NCBI GenBank assembly: GCA_025517485.1
Contig: JAOPKB010000003.1
Coordinates: 62,001-126,000 of the forward strand
DNA: 64,000 bases
Source: Natronoglomus mannanivorans
GTDB taxonomy: Archaea; Halobacteriota; Halobacteria; Halobacteriales; Natrialbaceae
Reading direction: 5' to 3'
The notes under the pieces were generated by a model, which saw nothing but the letters and a program-made list of their open reading frames with translations, was not told the origin of the DNA and did not search any database. Positions 53,923-62,782 of the stretch are shown one piece after another (the stretch's first letter is position 1; each line of letters opens with the position of its first letter). The position numbers and the translations under genes were made by a program.

Positions 53923-55041
53923 TCAGTTGTTACGACGGTCGGACGATTCTGGCGCCGGAGTGAGTGCACCGGAGTCGACCATCTCTTCGAGGGGATTGTC
54001 GTCGATTTCGAGGGGGAAGTCCACTCGCGCGCGGCGGCGAACCGACTCGTAGCCGCCAAAGAGGATTTCGGCCGTCTTGAGACCGTGTTCGCCACTGAGC
54101 TGGGACGTCTCTCCCGTTCGGAGGGCATCGACAGCGTTCGAGATCGAGCGATCCTGGAACGGTGAGCCAAAGCGGTCCTCGTTCCCGCTAGATGGCGCCC
54201 AGTGCATGTTCTCCTCGCCGACGTCGACCTCCTCGCACGTACCGTCTCGAGATAACTCGAGCATCGGCCCGTCTTCGACGTCGATACGGATCGTGCCCTC
54301 GGTTCCCCGAAGGACGAACGCGGCGTCGGTCAGCGAGGCGCTCTCGCCGGTCGCCATCACGCCGTGGACGCCGTTGTCGTAGCGCCACTGTGCCCACATC
54401 TGATTCTCCTGGTGGGCACCGAACCGAATATCCTCCTCTCGGTAGTCGAGCTGTGCGATGACCCACTCCGCTGGATGTTCGTCGTTGAACATCCCCGCGA
54501 GGTCGACGGTGTGTGCACCCGTATCGAAAAAGTCACCCCAGCCGATCTCGACCCGCTCTAGGTCACCGATCGCCCCCTCGTCGAGCAAGCGGTTAGCCTC
54601 GGTGAACGGACGGCCGAAACGACGCTGTCGGTTGAACGTGAGCTGGACGTCTCGTTCGTTGCAGGCCTCTACCATTCGCGTCGCGCTCGCGAACGTGTGG
54701 GCCATCGGCTTCTCGCAGTGAACGGCGTCGACGACGCCGCTGTCGGCACAGCCGACGACGATCTCTTCGTGGATCGACGGCGGAACGGTGACGCTCACGA
54801 GATCCGGTTCGACCGTCTCGAGCATCTCGGTGTAGTCTTCGAAGATGCCGTCGTCGTCGATATCGAACTCGCCGGCGAACGCCTCGGCGTTCTCGCGAAC
54901 GATGTCCGCACACGCGACGACGCGACAGTGGTCGTTGTTCCGGTAGGCCTCGGCGTGACGGTAGCCCATAGCGAATCCCTCGACGGTCGGATTGGTCGGA
55001 TCCGGACCGGTGCCGACGATTGCGACAGTAAACTGACTCAC
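53923..55041 (-). CDS. Gfo/Idh/MocA family oxidoreductase
   Basis: NAD(P)-dependent sugar or inositol-type dehydrogenase of 372 residues. Rossmann fold: FTVAIVGTGPDPTNP and GYRHAEAYRNNDHCRVVACA. The catalytic-type EKP motif is VDAVHCEKPMAHTFASATRM. The C-terminal domain has GWGDFFDTGAHTVDLAGMF with the conserved Asp and His. I use the GTG at 55041 (VSQFTVAIVGTG) because a minus-strand TATA-like box (gtctattttg, about 55065-55074) is 24-33 bases before it; the ATG at 55116 adds a doubtful extension. It follows the xylose-dehydrogenase-like gene. Confidence 0.88.
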   Translation of the reverse strand: MSQFTVAIVGTGPDPTNPTVEGFAMGYRHAEAYRNNDHCRVVACADIVRENAEAFAGEFDIDDDGIFEDYTEMLETVEPDLVSVTVPPSIHEEIVVGCADSGVVDAVHCEKPMAHTFASATRMVEACNERDVQLTFNRQRRFGRPFTEANRLLDEGAIGDLERVEIGWGDFFDTGAHTVDLAGMFNDEHPAEWVIAQLDYREEDIRFGAHQENQMWAQWRYDNGVHGVMATGESASLTDAAFVLRGTEGTIRIDVEDGPMLELSRDGTCEEVDVGEENMHWAPSSGNEDRFGSPFQDRSISNAVDALRTGETSQLSGEHGLKTAEILFGGYESVRRRARVDFPLEIDDNPLEEMVDSGALTPAPESSDRRNN

Positions 55042-55143
55042 GATGATCACGATAGAATATCCAGCAAAATAGACGTGTCGTTCGGCACTCGTTTCGATTC
55101 GGACACCGGTTCCCACTGTCGATCGAGTTGTTGATCTGTACGC

Positions 55144-56232
55144 TCAACGGGAGTCGTACTCGAAATCGAGCGCCACCGACTGAGACTGGACGGCAGACTC
55201 GTAGGCCGCCTCGATCACGCGAATATCGGCCACGCCGTCGTCACCGTCGGGCTCGGGTTCGGTTCCCGTGAGCACACAGTAGCCGAAGTAGTCGAACTCC
55301 TCGCGGACTTCGTCGACTGGTTCACCGGTGTACTCCATACGCATGTCGCCGCTCTCGACGACCATTTTGTGAGGAACGATCCCACCAAATGGGGAGGATA
55401 TCGAAATCATCCCGTCGGTGCCGACTAACTGAAGTTGACTACTCGCGTGAGCGTTGAAGCTCGCCGTACACGACGCGGTCGTTGCCGTCGGGAACGTGAG
55501 TTGGAACGCGACGTGTTCGTCGACTGCCGCGAAGGCATCGTCGAGCGAGTGGGTACACGCGTAGACCGAGACCGGATCACAGTCGAGGAGGTATCGCGTC
55601 GTGTTCAGCGGATAGACACCGAGATCGACTAACGCGCCACCACCCGCGAGGTCGTCGTCGAGCCGCCACGAGTCCGGCCTGGCGTGCTCGAGTAACGGAT
55701 GTGAAAAGCTCCCGTGGATCTGGACGACGTCACCGACGACGCCATCCCGAACGAGTTCTCGCGTTCGTCGCACCGTCGGCTCACACTGTAACCGGTAGGC
55801 GGTCATCAGGGTCACGTCGGCCTCCCTGCAGGCGTCGACGATCTCTCGAGCGTCGTCGACGGTCGTCTCGAGTGGCTTCTCGCAGATGACGTGTTTGCCC
55901 CGTTCGGCGGCGGCGACCGCGTACTCCCCGTGGAGCGCGTTGGGCGTCGCGACGTACACCGCGTCGTATGCGTCCTCGACGGCCCCCGCGAGGAAGTCGT
56001 CGTAGTCGATCACGTGCTCGACGCCGAAGGACTCGGCGACGTCCGCCGACCGATCCGGTGACCCGCTGACGAGGACGGTCGTCTCACAGTAGGTTCCCGA
56101 CTCGATGCCGGGAAGTGCACGGTTGCGTGCGAACCCACCGACCCCGACGATCGCGATCCGGACGGCCCCGTCGACCGATTCGACTTCCCAGTCCCGTTCC
56201 GTGAACGCCGCGAAGTAGTCCTCGAGTGCCAT
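55144..56232 (-). CDS. gfo6: D-xylose 1-dehydrogenase-like Gfo/Idh/MocA oxidoreductase
   Basis: Probably oxidises D-xylose or a related aldose to the lactone with NADP+, the first step of the haloarchaeal oxidative pentose pathway. The 362-residue protein resembles haloarchaeal xylose dehydrogenase (Gfo6) in CETTVLVSGSPDRSADVAES, YDAVYVATPNALHGEYAVAA, HVICEKPLETTVD, MTAYRLQCEPTVRRTREL, RPDSWRLDDDLAGGGALVDL and YPLNTTRYLLD. The assignment uses remembered motif similarity; substrate could be another aldose. Start at 56232; an ATG at 56259 is possible. It is upstream of the second dehydrogenase in the same direction. Confidence 0.75.
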   Translation of the reverse strand: MALEDYFAAFTERDWEVESVDGAVRIAIVGVGGFARNRALPGIESGTYCETTVLVSGSPDRSADVAESFGVEHVIDYDDFLAGAVEDAYDAVYVATPNALHGEYAVAAAERGKHVICEKPLETTVDDAREIVDACREADVTLMTAYRLQCEPTVRRTRELVRDGVVGDVVQIHGSFSHPLLEHARPDSWRLDDDLAGGGALVDLGVYPLNTTRYLLDCDPVSVYACTHSLDDAFAAVDEHVAFQLTFPTATTASCTASFNAHASSQLQLVGTDGMISISSPFGGIVPHKMVVESGDMRMEYTGEPVDEVREEFDYFGYCVLTGTEPEPDGDDGVADIRVIEAAYESAVQSQSVALDFEYDSR

Positions 56233-56417
56233 ACGCGAGCGTACGTCGACCAGCGTCAAAGGGTTCGCTTACGGTGTGTGAACTATCACGCCGGAGAATA
56301 CGAGAGAAAGGTCTTCAATCTCACGTCCGACTACCGAAAATCGAACGGTGACGAGATAGCACGAGTAGTAGCTACCGAACCACTCGGTTGAAGGAAAAAT
56401 GTTTTCAATAGTGGCGT

Positions 56418-56450
56418 GTGACGTTGATGTACCTACAGGTGACGTGAATG
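56418..56450. promoter_or_regulatory. Direct repeats overlapping the nadA start
   Basis: gtgacgttgatg (56418-56429) and gtgacgtgaatg (56439-56450) match at 10 of 12 positions and begin exactly 21 bases apart, two helical turns. The second overlaps the start codon of nadA at 56448. This could be the operator of a dimeric or cooperative repressor of NAD synthesis. No known operator consensus could be matched. Confidence 0.4.
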
Positions 56451-57581
56451 GTCAAAATGGAAACTGCGGAGATCGAGACCGATTTGAGTCTCTTCAAGTA
56501 CGACAACCTCGAGCAACTCCCGCCTCGGTATCGGGAGCTCGACGAAGCGGAGCGAACGGCCCGGATCGAGGCGGCGCTCGAAGAGTTGGGCGACGACGTC
56601 GTCGTGTTGGGTCACAACTACCAGCGACGGGAGATCGTCGAGCACGCCGATTTCATCGGTGACTCCTACCAGCTCTCGAAGGAGGCCGCCGAGGCCGACG
56701 CCAAGTACGTCATCTTCGGCGGCGTGACGTTCATGGCCGAGTCAGCGGATATCATCACGGACGACGATCAGACGGTCATCCTCCCGAGTATGGAGGCGTC
56801 GTGTCCGATGGCCGGCATGGCCGAAGCGCTGCAGGTCGACGCCGCCTGGGCGGAGATCACCGCGGCAGCACCCGACGAGAATATCATTCCGATCACCTAC
56901 ATGAACTCCTACGCCGATCTGAAGGCCTTCTGTGCGAGTCAGGGCGGACTCGTCTGTACCTCCTCGAACGCCCACCGCGCCTTCGAGTGGGCCTTCGAGC
57001 GCGGCGACAAGGTGCTGTTCTTGCCCGACAAGCACCTCGGTGAGAACACCGCCTACAGACTGGGGATGGAAGACGCCATCGCGGAGTGGGACCCGTGGGA
57101 CCCCGAAGGCAAGGACGCCGATGAAGTCGCCCAGTCCGATATCGTCCTCTGGGACGGCTACTGTCAGGTTCACGAACGGTTTCGCGTGGATCACGTCGAA
57201 CAGATTCGCGAAGCGAACCCAGGTGCAAAAATCATCGTCCACCCCGAGTGCCGGCGCGAGGTCGTCGAGGCCGCGGACAAAGCCGGCTCGACGGCCGAAA
57301 TCTGTCGCACCGTCGAGGAGGCCGATCCCGGAGACACCTGGGCGATCGGCACGGAGATCCACCTGACGAACCACCTCCAGCGCTGGCACCCCGACGTGAA
57401 CGTCCTCCCGCTGTGTGGCGACGCCTGCATGGACTGCAACGCCATGCGCCAGATCGATCCCAATTACCTCACGTGGGTCCTGGAGGAACTCGTCGCGGGA
57501 CGCGAGCGAAATGTCATCGAGGTCGCCCCCGAAGAGAAAGAACTGGCCGGCGTGGCCCTCGAGCGGATGCTGGAGGTCTGA
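56448..57581 (+). CDS. nadA: Quinolinate synthase
   Basis: Condenses iminoaspartate with dihydroxyacetone phosphate to quinolinate, using a 4Fe-4S cluster. The 377-residue archaeal enzyme has GHNYQRREIVEHADFIGDSY, LPSMEASCPMAGMAEALQV and VCTSSNAHRAFEWAF, and the C-terminal LCGDACMDCNAM with cluster cysteines. NadB starts one base after its stop, so the substrate channels from the neighbouring gene product. The ATG at 56448 overlaps a direct-repeat unit; an ATG at 56457 is a possible alternative. Confidence 0.96.
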   Translation: MVKMETAEIETDLSLFKYDNLEQLPPRYRELDEAERTARIEAALEELGDDVVVLGHNYQRREIVEHADFIGDSYQLSKEAAEADAKYVIFGGVTFMAESADIITDDDQTVILPSMEASCPMAGMAEALQVDAAWAEITAAAPDENIIPITYMNSYADLKAFCASQGGLVCTSSNAHRAFEWAFERGDKVLFLPDKHLGENTAYRLGMEDAIAEWDPWDPEGKDADEVAQSDIVLWDGYCQVHERFRVDHVEQIREANPGAKIIVHPECRREVVEAADKAGSTAEICRTVEEADPGDTWAIGTEIHLTNHLQRWHPDVNVLPLCGDACMDCNAMRQIDPNYLTWVLEELVAGRERNVIEVAPEEKELAGVALERMLEV

Positions 57582-57582
57582 G

Positions 57583-59151
57583 ATGAGCGACCAAGAGTAC
57601 GAAACTGCGGACGTCCTCGTCGTTGGCAGCGGGATCGCTGGCTGCGCCGCGGCGCTGGGTGCCGCTCGAGACGGTGCCGACGTCCTCGTCCTCACGAAAG
57701 CCGAACGCCCCGACGGTGCGAGCACTGATTGGGCCCAGGGCGGGATCACGACGACTCGGGGCGACCCCGAGTCGCTCAAGCGGGACATCCTCGCGGCCAG
57801 CGACGGGACCGCCGACCTCGACGCCGTCGACGTCCTGGTCGAGGACGCCGACGAGGCCGTCGAGGACGTGCTCGTCGACACGCTCGAGATCGGGTTCGAT
57901 TCGGTGGGCGAAGGGGCGACCGACGACAGTCACGATGGCGGTGTGGTGACCACGGACTTCGACTACGCCCGTGAGGCTGCCCACTCCGAACCGCGCATCT
58001 TGCACGTCGACGCCTCGACCGGGACGCACATCCTGCGGCCGTTCTTGCACTACCTCGATTCACACGATCGAGTCGAGATTTGGGAGGATACCGCCGCACT
58101 CGAGTTGCTCACACACGAGGGGCGGGTCCACGGCGTGCTTTCGGACGAAGCGCCGCAGGGACACCCGATCTACGCCGGAACGACCATCCTCGCGACCGGC
58201 GGGGTCGGCGCGCTCTACACGCGTTCGACGAATCCCGAGGACGCAACCGGCGACGGCATCGCGATGGCTGCTCTCGCGGGTGCGGCAGTCGAGGACATGG
58301 AGTACGTGCAGTTTCACCCCACGGCGTACGCTGGCGAGGAGCCGTTCTTGCTGTCGGAAGCCCTCCGTGGTGAGGGAGCGCTGTTGCGAAACGCCGACGG
58401 CGAGCGATTCATGCCGGACTACCACGAGGACGCGGAACTCGCACCGCGGGACGTCGTCGCACGTGCGGTCGACCGCGAACGCGAGCGAACGGGCGAGGTC
58501 GTCCTCGACGTCTCGCCCCTCGAGTTCGAGGCCGAGTTCCCGGACCTCGCGGCGAAGTGTCGCGACCAGGGGATCGACGGCGAGGAGATCCCGGTCGCGC
58601 CCTGCGAACACTTCCTGTGTGGCGGGATCGACGTCGACGAGGACGGCCGGACGTCACTGGATCGGCTCTACGCCGTCGGGGAGTGCTCCCGGACCGGCGT
58701 CCACGGCGCGAACCGACTCGCGAGTACGAGCCTCCTCGAGGGACTCGTTTGGGGGCTGCGCGCGGGTTCGGATGCGGCTAATCGAGACACCGACCCCGAA
58801 ATCGTCGAGGCTCCGGAACTGCGCAACAGCGATCCCGACCTCCCCGAACGGTTCGCGACCGAGAAGGCGATCCGACTGAAACGGACGATGGACGAGTCCC
58901 TCGGCTTAGAGCGAGTTCCCGACGAGGTCGCCCGCGCCAGTGGCGTCTTGCGGCGACTCAAAGGCGAGGTCGACGCCTACATCCGGACGCGGACGGCTCG
59001 AGACCTCTACGAACTCAGGAACGCCAGCGTCACTGCGCTGTTGATCGCGCGCGCGGCGAGCGAAAACGACGAGTCGAAGGGGTGTCACTACGTGGTCGGC
59101 GAGAAACGGGGCGACACTGAACCGCCGAAAACGGGACCGGCAAACGACTGA
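57583..59151 (+). CDS. nadB: L-aspartate oxidase
   Basis: FAD-dependent oxidation of L-aspartate to iminoaspartate, first step of the NAD pathway. The 522-residue chain has DVLVVGSGIAGCAAALGAAR as the FAD Rossmann motif, DGASTDWAQGGI, LATGGVGALYTRSTNPEDAT, VQFHPTAYAGEEPFLLSEAL, CEHFLCGGIDVDEDGRTSLD and GVHGANRLASTSLLEGLVWG. Start is one base after nadA. The C-terminal about 20 residues are polar and not family-typical. Operon with nadA and nadC. Confidence 0.96.
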   Translation: MSDQEYETADVLVVGSGIAGCAAALGAARDGADVLVLTKAERPDGASTDWAQGGITTTRGDPESLKRDILAASDGTADLDAVDVLVEDADEAVEDVLVDTLEIGFDSVGEGATDDSHDGGVVTTDFDYAREAAHSEPRILHVDASTGTHILRPFLHYLDSHDRVEIWEDTAALELLTHEGRVHGVLSDEAPQGHPIYAGTTILATGGVGALYTRSTNPEDATGDGIAMAALAGAAVEDMEYVQFHPTAYAGEEPFLLSEALRGEGALLRNADGERFMPDYHEDAELAPRDVVARAVDRERERTGEVVLDVSPLEFEAEFPDLAAKCRDQGIDGEEIPVAPCEHFLCGGIDVDEDGRTSLDRLYAVGECSRTGVHGANRLASTSLLEGLVWGLRAGSDAANRDTDPEIVEAPELRNSDPDLPERFATEKAIRLKRTMDESLGLERVPDEVARASGVLRRLKGEVDAYIRTRTARDLYELRNASVTALLIARAASENDESKGCHYVVGEKRGDTEPPKTGPAND

Positions 59152-59169
59152 CGAGACACAGAGTACATC

Positions 59170-60024
59170 ATGATCACCGACACCGACATCGAACGCTGGC
59201 TCCGCGAGGACGTCGGCCACCACGACGTCACCAATCAGGTCCCCGGCGAGACGACCGGTCGTCTCGTCGCGAAAGAGGCGGGGACGGTCGCCGGCCTCGA
59301 GGCCGCCGGCGCCGTCTTCGAATACCTGAGCTGTGACGTGACCGAAACGCTCGAAGACGGGACGCGAGTGGAGGCTGGCGAACGGGTCCTGAGAGTCGAG
59401 GGACCCGCTCGAGACGTCCTTCGCGGGGAACGCGTCGCGGTCAACCTCGCGGGACACGCCTCGGGGATCGCCACCCGAACGCGGCGGGTCGTCGACGTCG
59501 CACGAACCGACTCCGACGACGTCCGAATCGCCGCGACCCGCAAGACGACGCCTGGCCTCCGCGGGCTCGAGAAGCGCGCGGTCGTCGCCGGCGGCGGCGA
59601 CACTCACCGCCTCGATCTCTCGCACATGGTGATGGTAAAGGACAATCACGTCACCGAAATGGGCCTCGAGGGAGCGATTTCTCACTTCCGTGAACGCGTC
59701 TCGTTCGCGACGAAGATCGAAGTCGAGGTCGAGACGGTCGCGGACGCGTCGCGAGCCGCCGCGGCGGGTGCAGATATCGTCCTCCTCGACAACATGCACC
59801 CGGCAGCGGTACGGGAGGCCGTCGAGGCGCTCGCGGAGTACCCGCACGTCCTCGCGGAGGCCAGCGGCGGGATCACCCTCGAGACCGTCTCCGCGTACGC
59901 GGCGACGGGCGTCGACGTTATCTCGATGGGGAGTCTGACCCACTCGGCGCCGTCGCTCGATCTCTCTTTCTACACCGGCTCGAACGGAGACGCGAGTGCG
60001 AACACGGACGAGTCCGAACGCTGA
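59170..60024 (+). CDS. nadC: Nicotinate-nucleotide diphosphorylase (carboxylating)
   Basis: Transfers phosphoribosyl to quinolinate with decarboxylation, giving nicotinate mononucleotide. The 284-residue type II phosphoribosyltransferase shows EDVGHHDVTNQVPGETTGRL, NLAGHASGIATRTRRVV, IAATRKTTPGLRGLEKRAVV, GGGDTHRLDLSHMVMVKDNH and DIVLLDNMHP, EASGGITLETV. The ATG is 18 bases after nadB, completing aspartate-to-NaMN synthesis in one operon. kptA follows 57 bases later. Confidence 0.96.
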   Translation: MITDTDIERWLREDVGHHDVTNQVPGETTGRLVAKEAGTVAGLEAAGAVFEYLSCDVTETLEDGTRVEAGERVLRVEGPARDVLRGERVAVNLAGHASGIATRTRRVVDVARTDSDDVRIAATRKTTPGLRGLEKRAVVAGGGDTHRLDLSHMVMVKDNHVTEMGLEGAISHFRERVSFATKIEVEVETVADASRAAAAGADIVLLDNMHPAAVREAVEALAEYPHVLAEASGGITLETVSAYAATGVDVISMGSLTHSAPSLDLSFYTGSNGDASANTDESER

Positions 60025-60081
60025 GGCGGCTGCAACCGCGAGCGAGTGAGTTTTTCCGCTCGCACTCGAACGAGTCGGGTG

Positions 60082-60753
60082 ATGGCAACCGAGACGATCC
60101 GCACCTGCGACGAACACGAGCTCTTCTCGGGTGACCGATGTCCCGCCTGCGAGACACGTGGGACGCAACTGCTCTCGGGCGAACGCCGACGTCAGCTCTC
60201 GAAATATATGAGCGGTGCGCTCAGACACTTCCCCGAGGACGCCGGACTCGACCTCGACGAACGCGGCTGGACCGACTACGACGCTCTCGTCGCCGCGGTC
60301 GACGAGAAATACGTCTGGGCGGACGAGAGTCACGTCGAGGGAGTGATCGCGACCGATCCGAAGGGGCGGTTCGAACGGACGGACGCGGACGACGACGGCA
60401 AGAACGGCCGCGTCAGAGCTGCCTACGGCCACTCAGTCGGCGTCACGCTCGAGCCGAGCGAGGCGCCGGTTCCCGACGAACTCTTTCACGGAACCGCTCC
60501 GAAGGACGTCGGCTCGATTCGGAACGAAGGCTTGCGACCGATGTCACGCCAGCAGGTCCACCTCTCCGCGGACCGTAAGACGGCGGTGAGCGTCGGGCGT
60601 CGTCACGCGGACGATCCGATCGTGTTCGCCGTCGACGCGGCGGCGATGCTCGCGGACGGCCACCGGATCGCGAAACGGGGGAGTCAGACGTACACGACCG
60701 ATCGCGTGCCGCCGGACTACCTCGAGCGGGTCTCCGACGATCCGAATTCGTGA
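60082..60753 (+). CDS. kptA: RNA 2'-phosphotransferase (Tpt1/KptA)
   Basis: Moves an internal 2'-phosphate of RNA onto NAD+, giving ADP-ribose 1"-2" cyclic phosphate and nicotinamide. The N-terminal CDEHELFSGDRCPACETRGT looks like a zinc knuckle extension. Catalytic elements are RQLSKYMSGALRHFPEDAGL with ERGWTDYDAL, RAAYGHSVGV, DELFHGTAPKDVGSIRNEGL and RQQVHLSADRKTAVSVGRRH. 223 residues. It lies right after the NAD operon and uses NAD+, a suggestive pairing. ATG at 60082 is the likely start. Confidence 0.92.
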   Translation: MATETIRTCDEHELFSGDRCPACETRGTQLLSGERRRQLSKYMSGALRHFPEDAGLDLDERGWTDYDALVAAVDEKYVWADESHVEGVIATDPKGRFERTDADDDGKNGRVRAAYGHSVGVTLEPSEAPVPDELFHGTAPKDVGSIRNEGLRPMSRQQVHLSADRKTAVSVGRRHADDPIVFAVDAAAMLADGHRIAKRGSQTYTTDRVPPDYLERVSDDPNS

Positions 60754-60780
60754 GCCCGGGACGCCGGCTGGAAAAGCCGC

Positions 60781-61614
60781 TCAGAGCAACGCCGAGCTGA
60801 ACCACACCGCCAGCGAGAACGCGCCCATACCGAGACCGATTCCGACGAGCGAGACGGTAGAGCGCGTCACGGCGGTCCGGGCGGTTGCGAGGAATCCATC
60901 GGCGTCGCCGTACTCCGGGAGGACACCCCTCGAATCGAGGGTGAAGAGACCGAACAGGCCCGAGAATACGAGCCCGATGCCACCGAAGAGCGTCGGGGAG
61001 ATCTGACCGTCGACCAGCAGAACCCCGAACGCGACCGCGGGGACGACGACCGTCAGCGCCAGTCCGACGACGAGCAGCGTCCCCCGAATTCGCGTCGTCA
61101 ACGGATCAGCGAGCGGTTCCGATCCGTCCGTCGGAACGGATACGCCCGCCGCAGACAGCGCCGACCGGACGCGATGTCGATCGCCGTCGGGAACCGCCAC
61201 CCAGCTCGGCGTCGTCTCGGCCCAACCGCCGGTGACGACGACCGTGACGTCGAGTCCGGGGAGGGATACCGTACGGACGCGCTCGAGCGTCGAGCAATCG
61301 ATTTCGACGGTGGCGTCGTCCGGTGAGCGAACGTCGTCGACGGCGATCACTCGTCGATCCGGATCGAGTTCGTACTCGATTCGGGCTGCTCCTCTGGACG
61401 TAAGCCAGACGAAAAGCAGGGACAGCGACCAGCCGATTACGGCGAACTCGAGTGCGGTCGGTCCGACCGCGACGACCGCAGCGTAACCGGCGAGCGGGAG
61501 GGCGACGAACAGCAGGGAGAACAGCGAGACGGGTAGTCCAGCGAGCGTCACTGCGACGCGGCCGGGGAACCGCGCAAGACCGTGGCGGTCGAGAGACCAG
61601 GAGGTCGGGGACAT
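60781..61614 (-). CDS. Membrane protein with PH-like middle domain
   Basis: Unrecognised 277-residue protein. Two N-terminal helices (TLAGLPVSLFSLLFVALPLA and EFAVIGWSLSLLFVWLTSRG) are followed by a soluble beta domain (about 75-160: EYELDPDRRVIAVDDVRSPD, VRTVSLPGLDVTVVVTGGWA). About four C-terminal helices follow (GTLLVVGLALTVVVPAVAFG, PTLFGGIGLVFSGLFGLFTL, and the end STVSLVGIGLGMGAFSLAVW). The arrangement resembles the membrane protein at 33300-34181. Function unknown; start at 61614 gives a natural first helix. Confidence 0.6.
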   Translation of the reverse strand: MSPTSWSLDRHGLARFPGRVAVTLAGLPVSLFSLLFVALPLAGYAAVVAVGPTALEFAVIGWSLSLLFVWLTSRGAARIEYELDPDRRVIAVDDVRSPDDATVEIDCSTLERVRTVSLPGLDVTVVVTGGWAETTPSWVAVPDGDRHRVRSALSAAGVSVPTDGSEPLADPLTTRIRGTLLVVGLALTVVVPAVAFGVLLVDGQISPTLFGGIGLVFSGLFGLFTLDSRGVLPEYGDADGFLATARTAVTRSTVSLVGIGLGMGAFSLAVWFSSALL

Positions 61615-61794
61615 GTTGTCAACGAAAGAGACAGTACGTGAAATACCTGTCGAGGTCGCCGTCGACTGCCTGTCTGTGACTACCAAGGCAAGGGCGATCG
61701 GACTCGTTCGACACGCCCTGCGATCGTCCGCCGAGAAGGGGCAACGCGAACCGCCAGGAAAAGGTCGAACACCCTCGCTACCGGATACCGTCCC

Positions 61795-62751
61795 ATGGCC
61801 GACCACGATCACGAGATCCTCGTTCCACACACCTACTCGGCGGAGACGAAATCGACCCTCGAGTCCGAACTCGCAGATCTCGAGGGCGCCACACTGACGA
61901 TCGCCGAGACGGCGGACGAAACCCTGTCGGGCTTCGAGACGGCGACGGTCGCGATTACGCCCCGGCTCCCGGAGGAGTGGCTCGAGCGCGCGACCGACCT
62001 CGAGTGGGCCCAGGCGACCAGCGCTGGCGTCGACCACTACGACCTGGACGCACTCTCCGAACGAGGGATCGTCCTGACGAACGCGACGGGCGTTCACGCC
62101 CAGCCGATCGCCGAACAGGTGCTGGGCGCGATGCTGTCGTTCGAACGCGAGTTCCTTCGGGCCCGCGACCAGCAGCGCGAGGGAGTCTGGCTCCGAACTG
62201 AGGGCGGCGAACTCGCGAGCAAGACCGTGGGCGTCGTCGGCCTGGGTGCGATCGGTGGCCGAGTCGCGGAACTCGCCTCGGCGATCGGCTCGCGGGTGGT
62301 CGGCACCAAGCGCGATCCCTCGAGCGCGCCCGACACGGCCGATGCGGTCTACCCGCCCGACGAACTGGACGAGGTGCTCCGCCGGGCCGACTACCTCGTC
62401 CTCGCCTGCCCGCTCACCGAGGAGACCCGCGGCCTGATCGACGGCGCGGCGCTCGAGACGATGCCCGACGAAGCGGTGCTGGTGAATATCGCCCGCGGCG
62501 AGGTCGCCGATCAGGAGGCGCTGGTAGAGGGACTTCAACAGGGCCGGATCGCGGGCGCCGCGCTCGACGTCTTCGCCGAGGAGCCCCTTCCCGAGGAGTC
62601 GCCGCTATGGAACCTGCCGAACGTGCTCCTCACGCCCCACATGGCCGGCTCGACGCCTCACTACTACGAGCGGATCGGCGACATCTTCCGGGAGAACTTC
62701 GAGTGCTTCGCTGACGGCGACCTCGAGGGGATGCGAAATCGGATCGTGTGA
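61795..62751 (+). CDS. D-2-hydroxyacid dehydrogenase
   Basis: NAD(P)H-dependent reduction of 2-oxoacids to D-2-hydroxyacids, 318 residues. The cofactor loop is VGVVGLGAIGGRVAELASAI. Catalytic residues fall in VNIARGEVADQEAL (Arg), DVFAEEPLPEESPL (Glu) and TPHMAGSTPHYYER (His). This matches the haloarchaeal family related to Haloferax D2-HDH. Divergent from the membrane protein at 60781, with a 180-base spacer. RidA follows 31 bases downstream. Confidence 0.93.
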   Translation: MADHDHEILVPHTYSAETKSTLESELADLEGATLTIAETADETLSGFETATVAITPRLPEEWLERATDLEWAQATSAGVDHYDLDALSERGIVLTNATGVHAQPIAEQVLGAMLSFEREFLRARDQQREGVWLRTEGGELASKTVGVVGLGAIGGRVAELASAIGSRVVGTKRDPSSAPDTADAVYPPDELDEVLRRADYLVLACPLTEETRGLIDGAALETMPDEAVLVNIARGEVADQEALVEGLQQGRIAGAALDVFAEEPLPEESPLWNLPNVLLTPHMAGSTPHYYERIGDIFRENFECFADGDLEGMRNRIV

Positions 62752-62782
62752 GGTTAAGACGAGAGCGCGACCACTCGAACGC

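Noticed and set aside
53743..54165. 140-codon plus-strand frame
   Set aside because: Its second half is antisense to the dehydrogenase, it crosses the palindrome, and it has no family similarity that I see.
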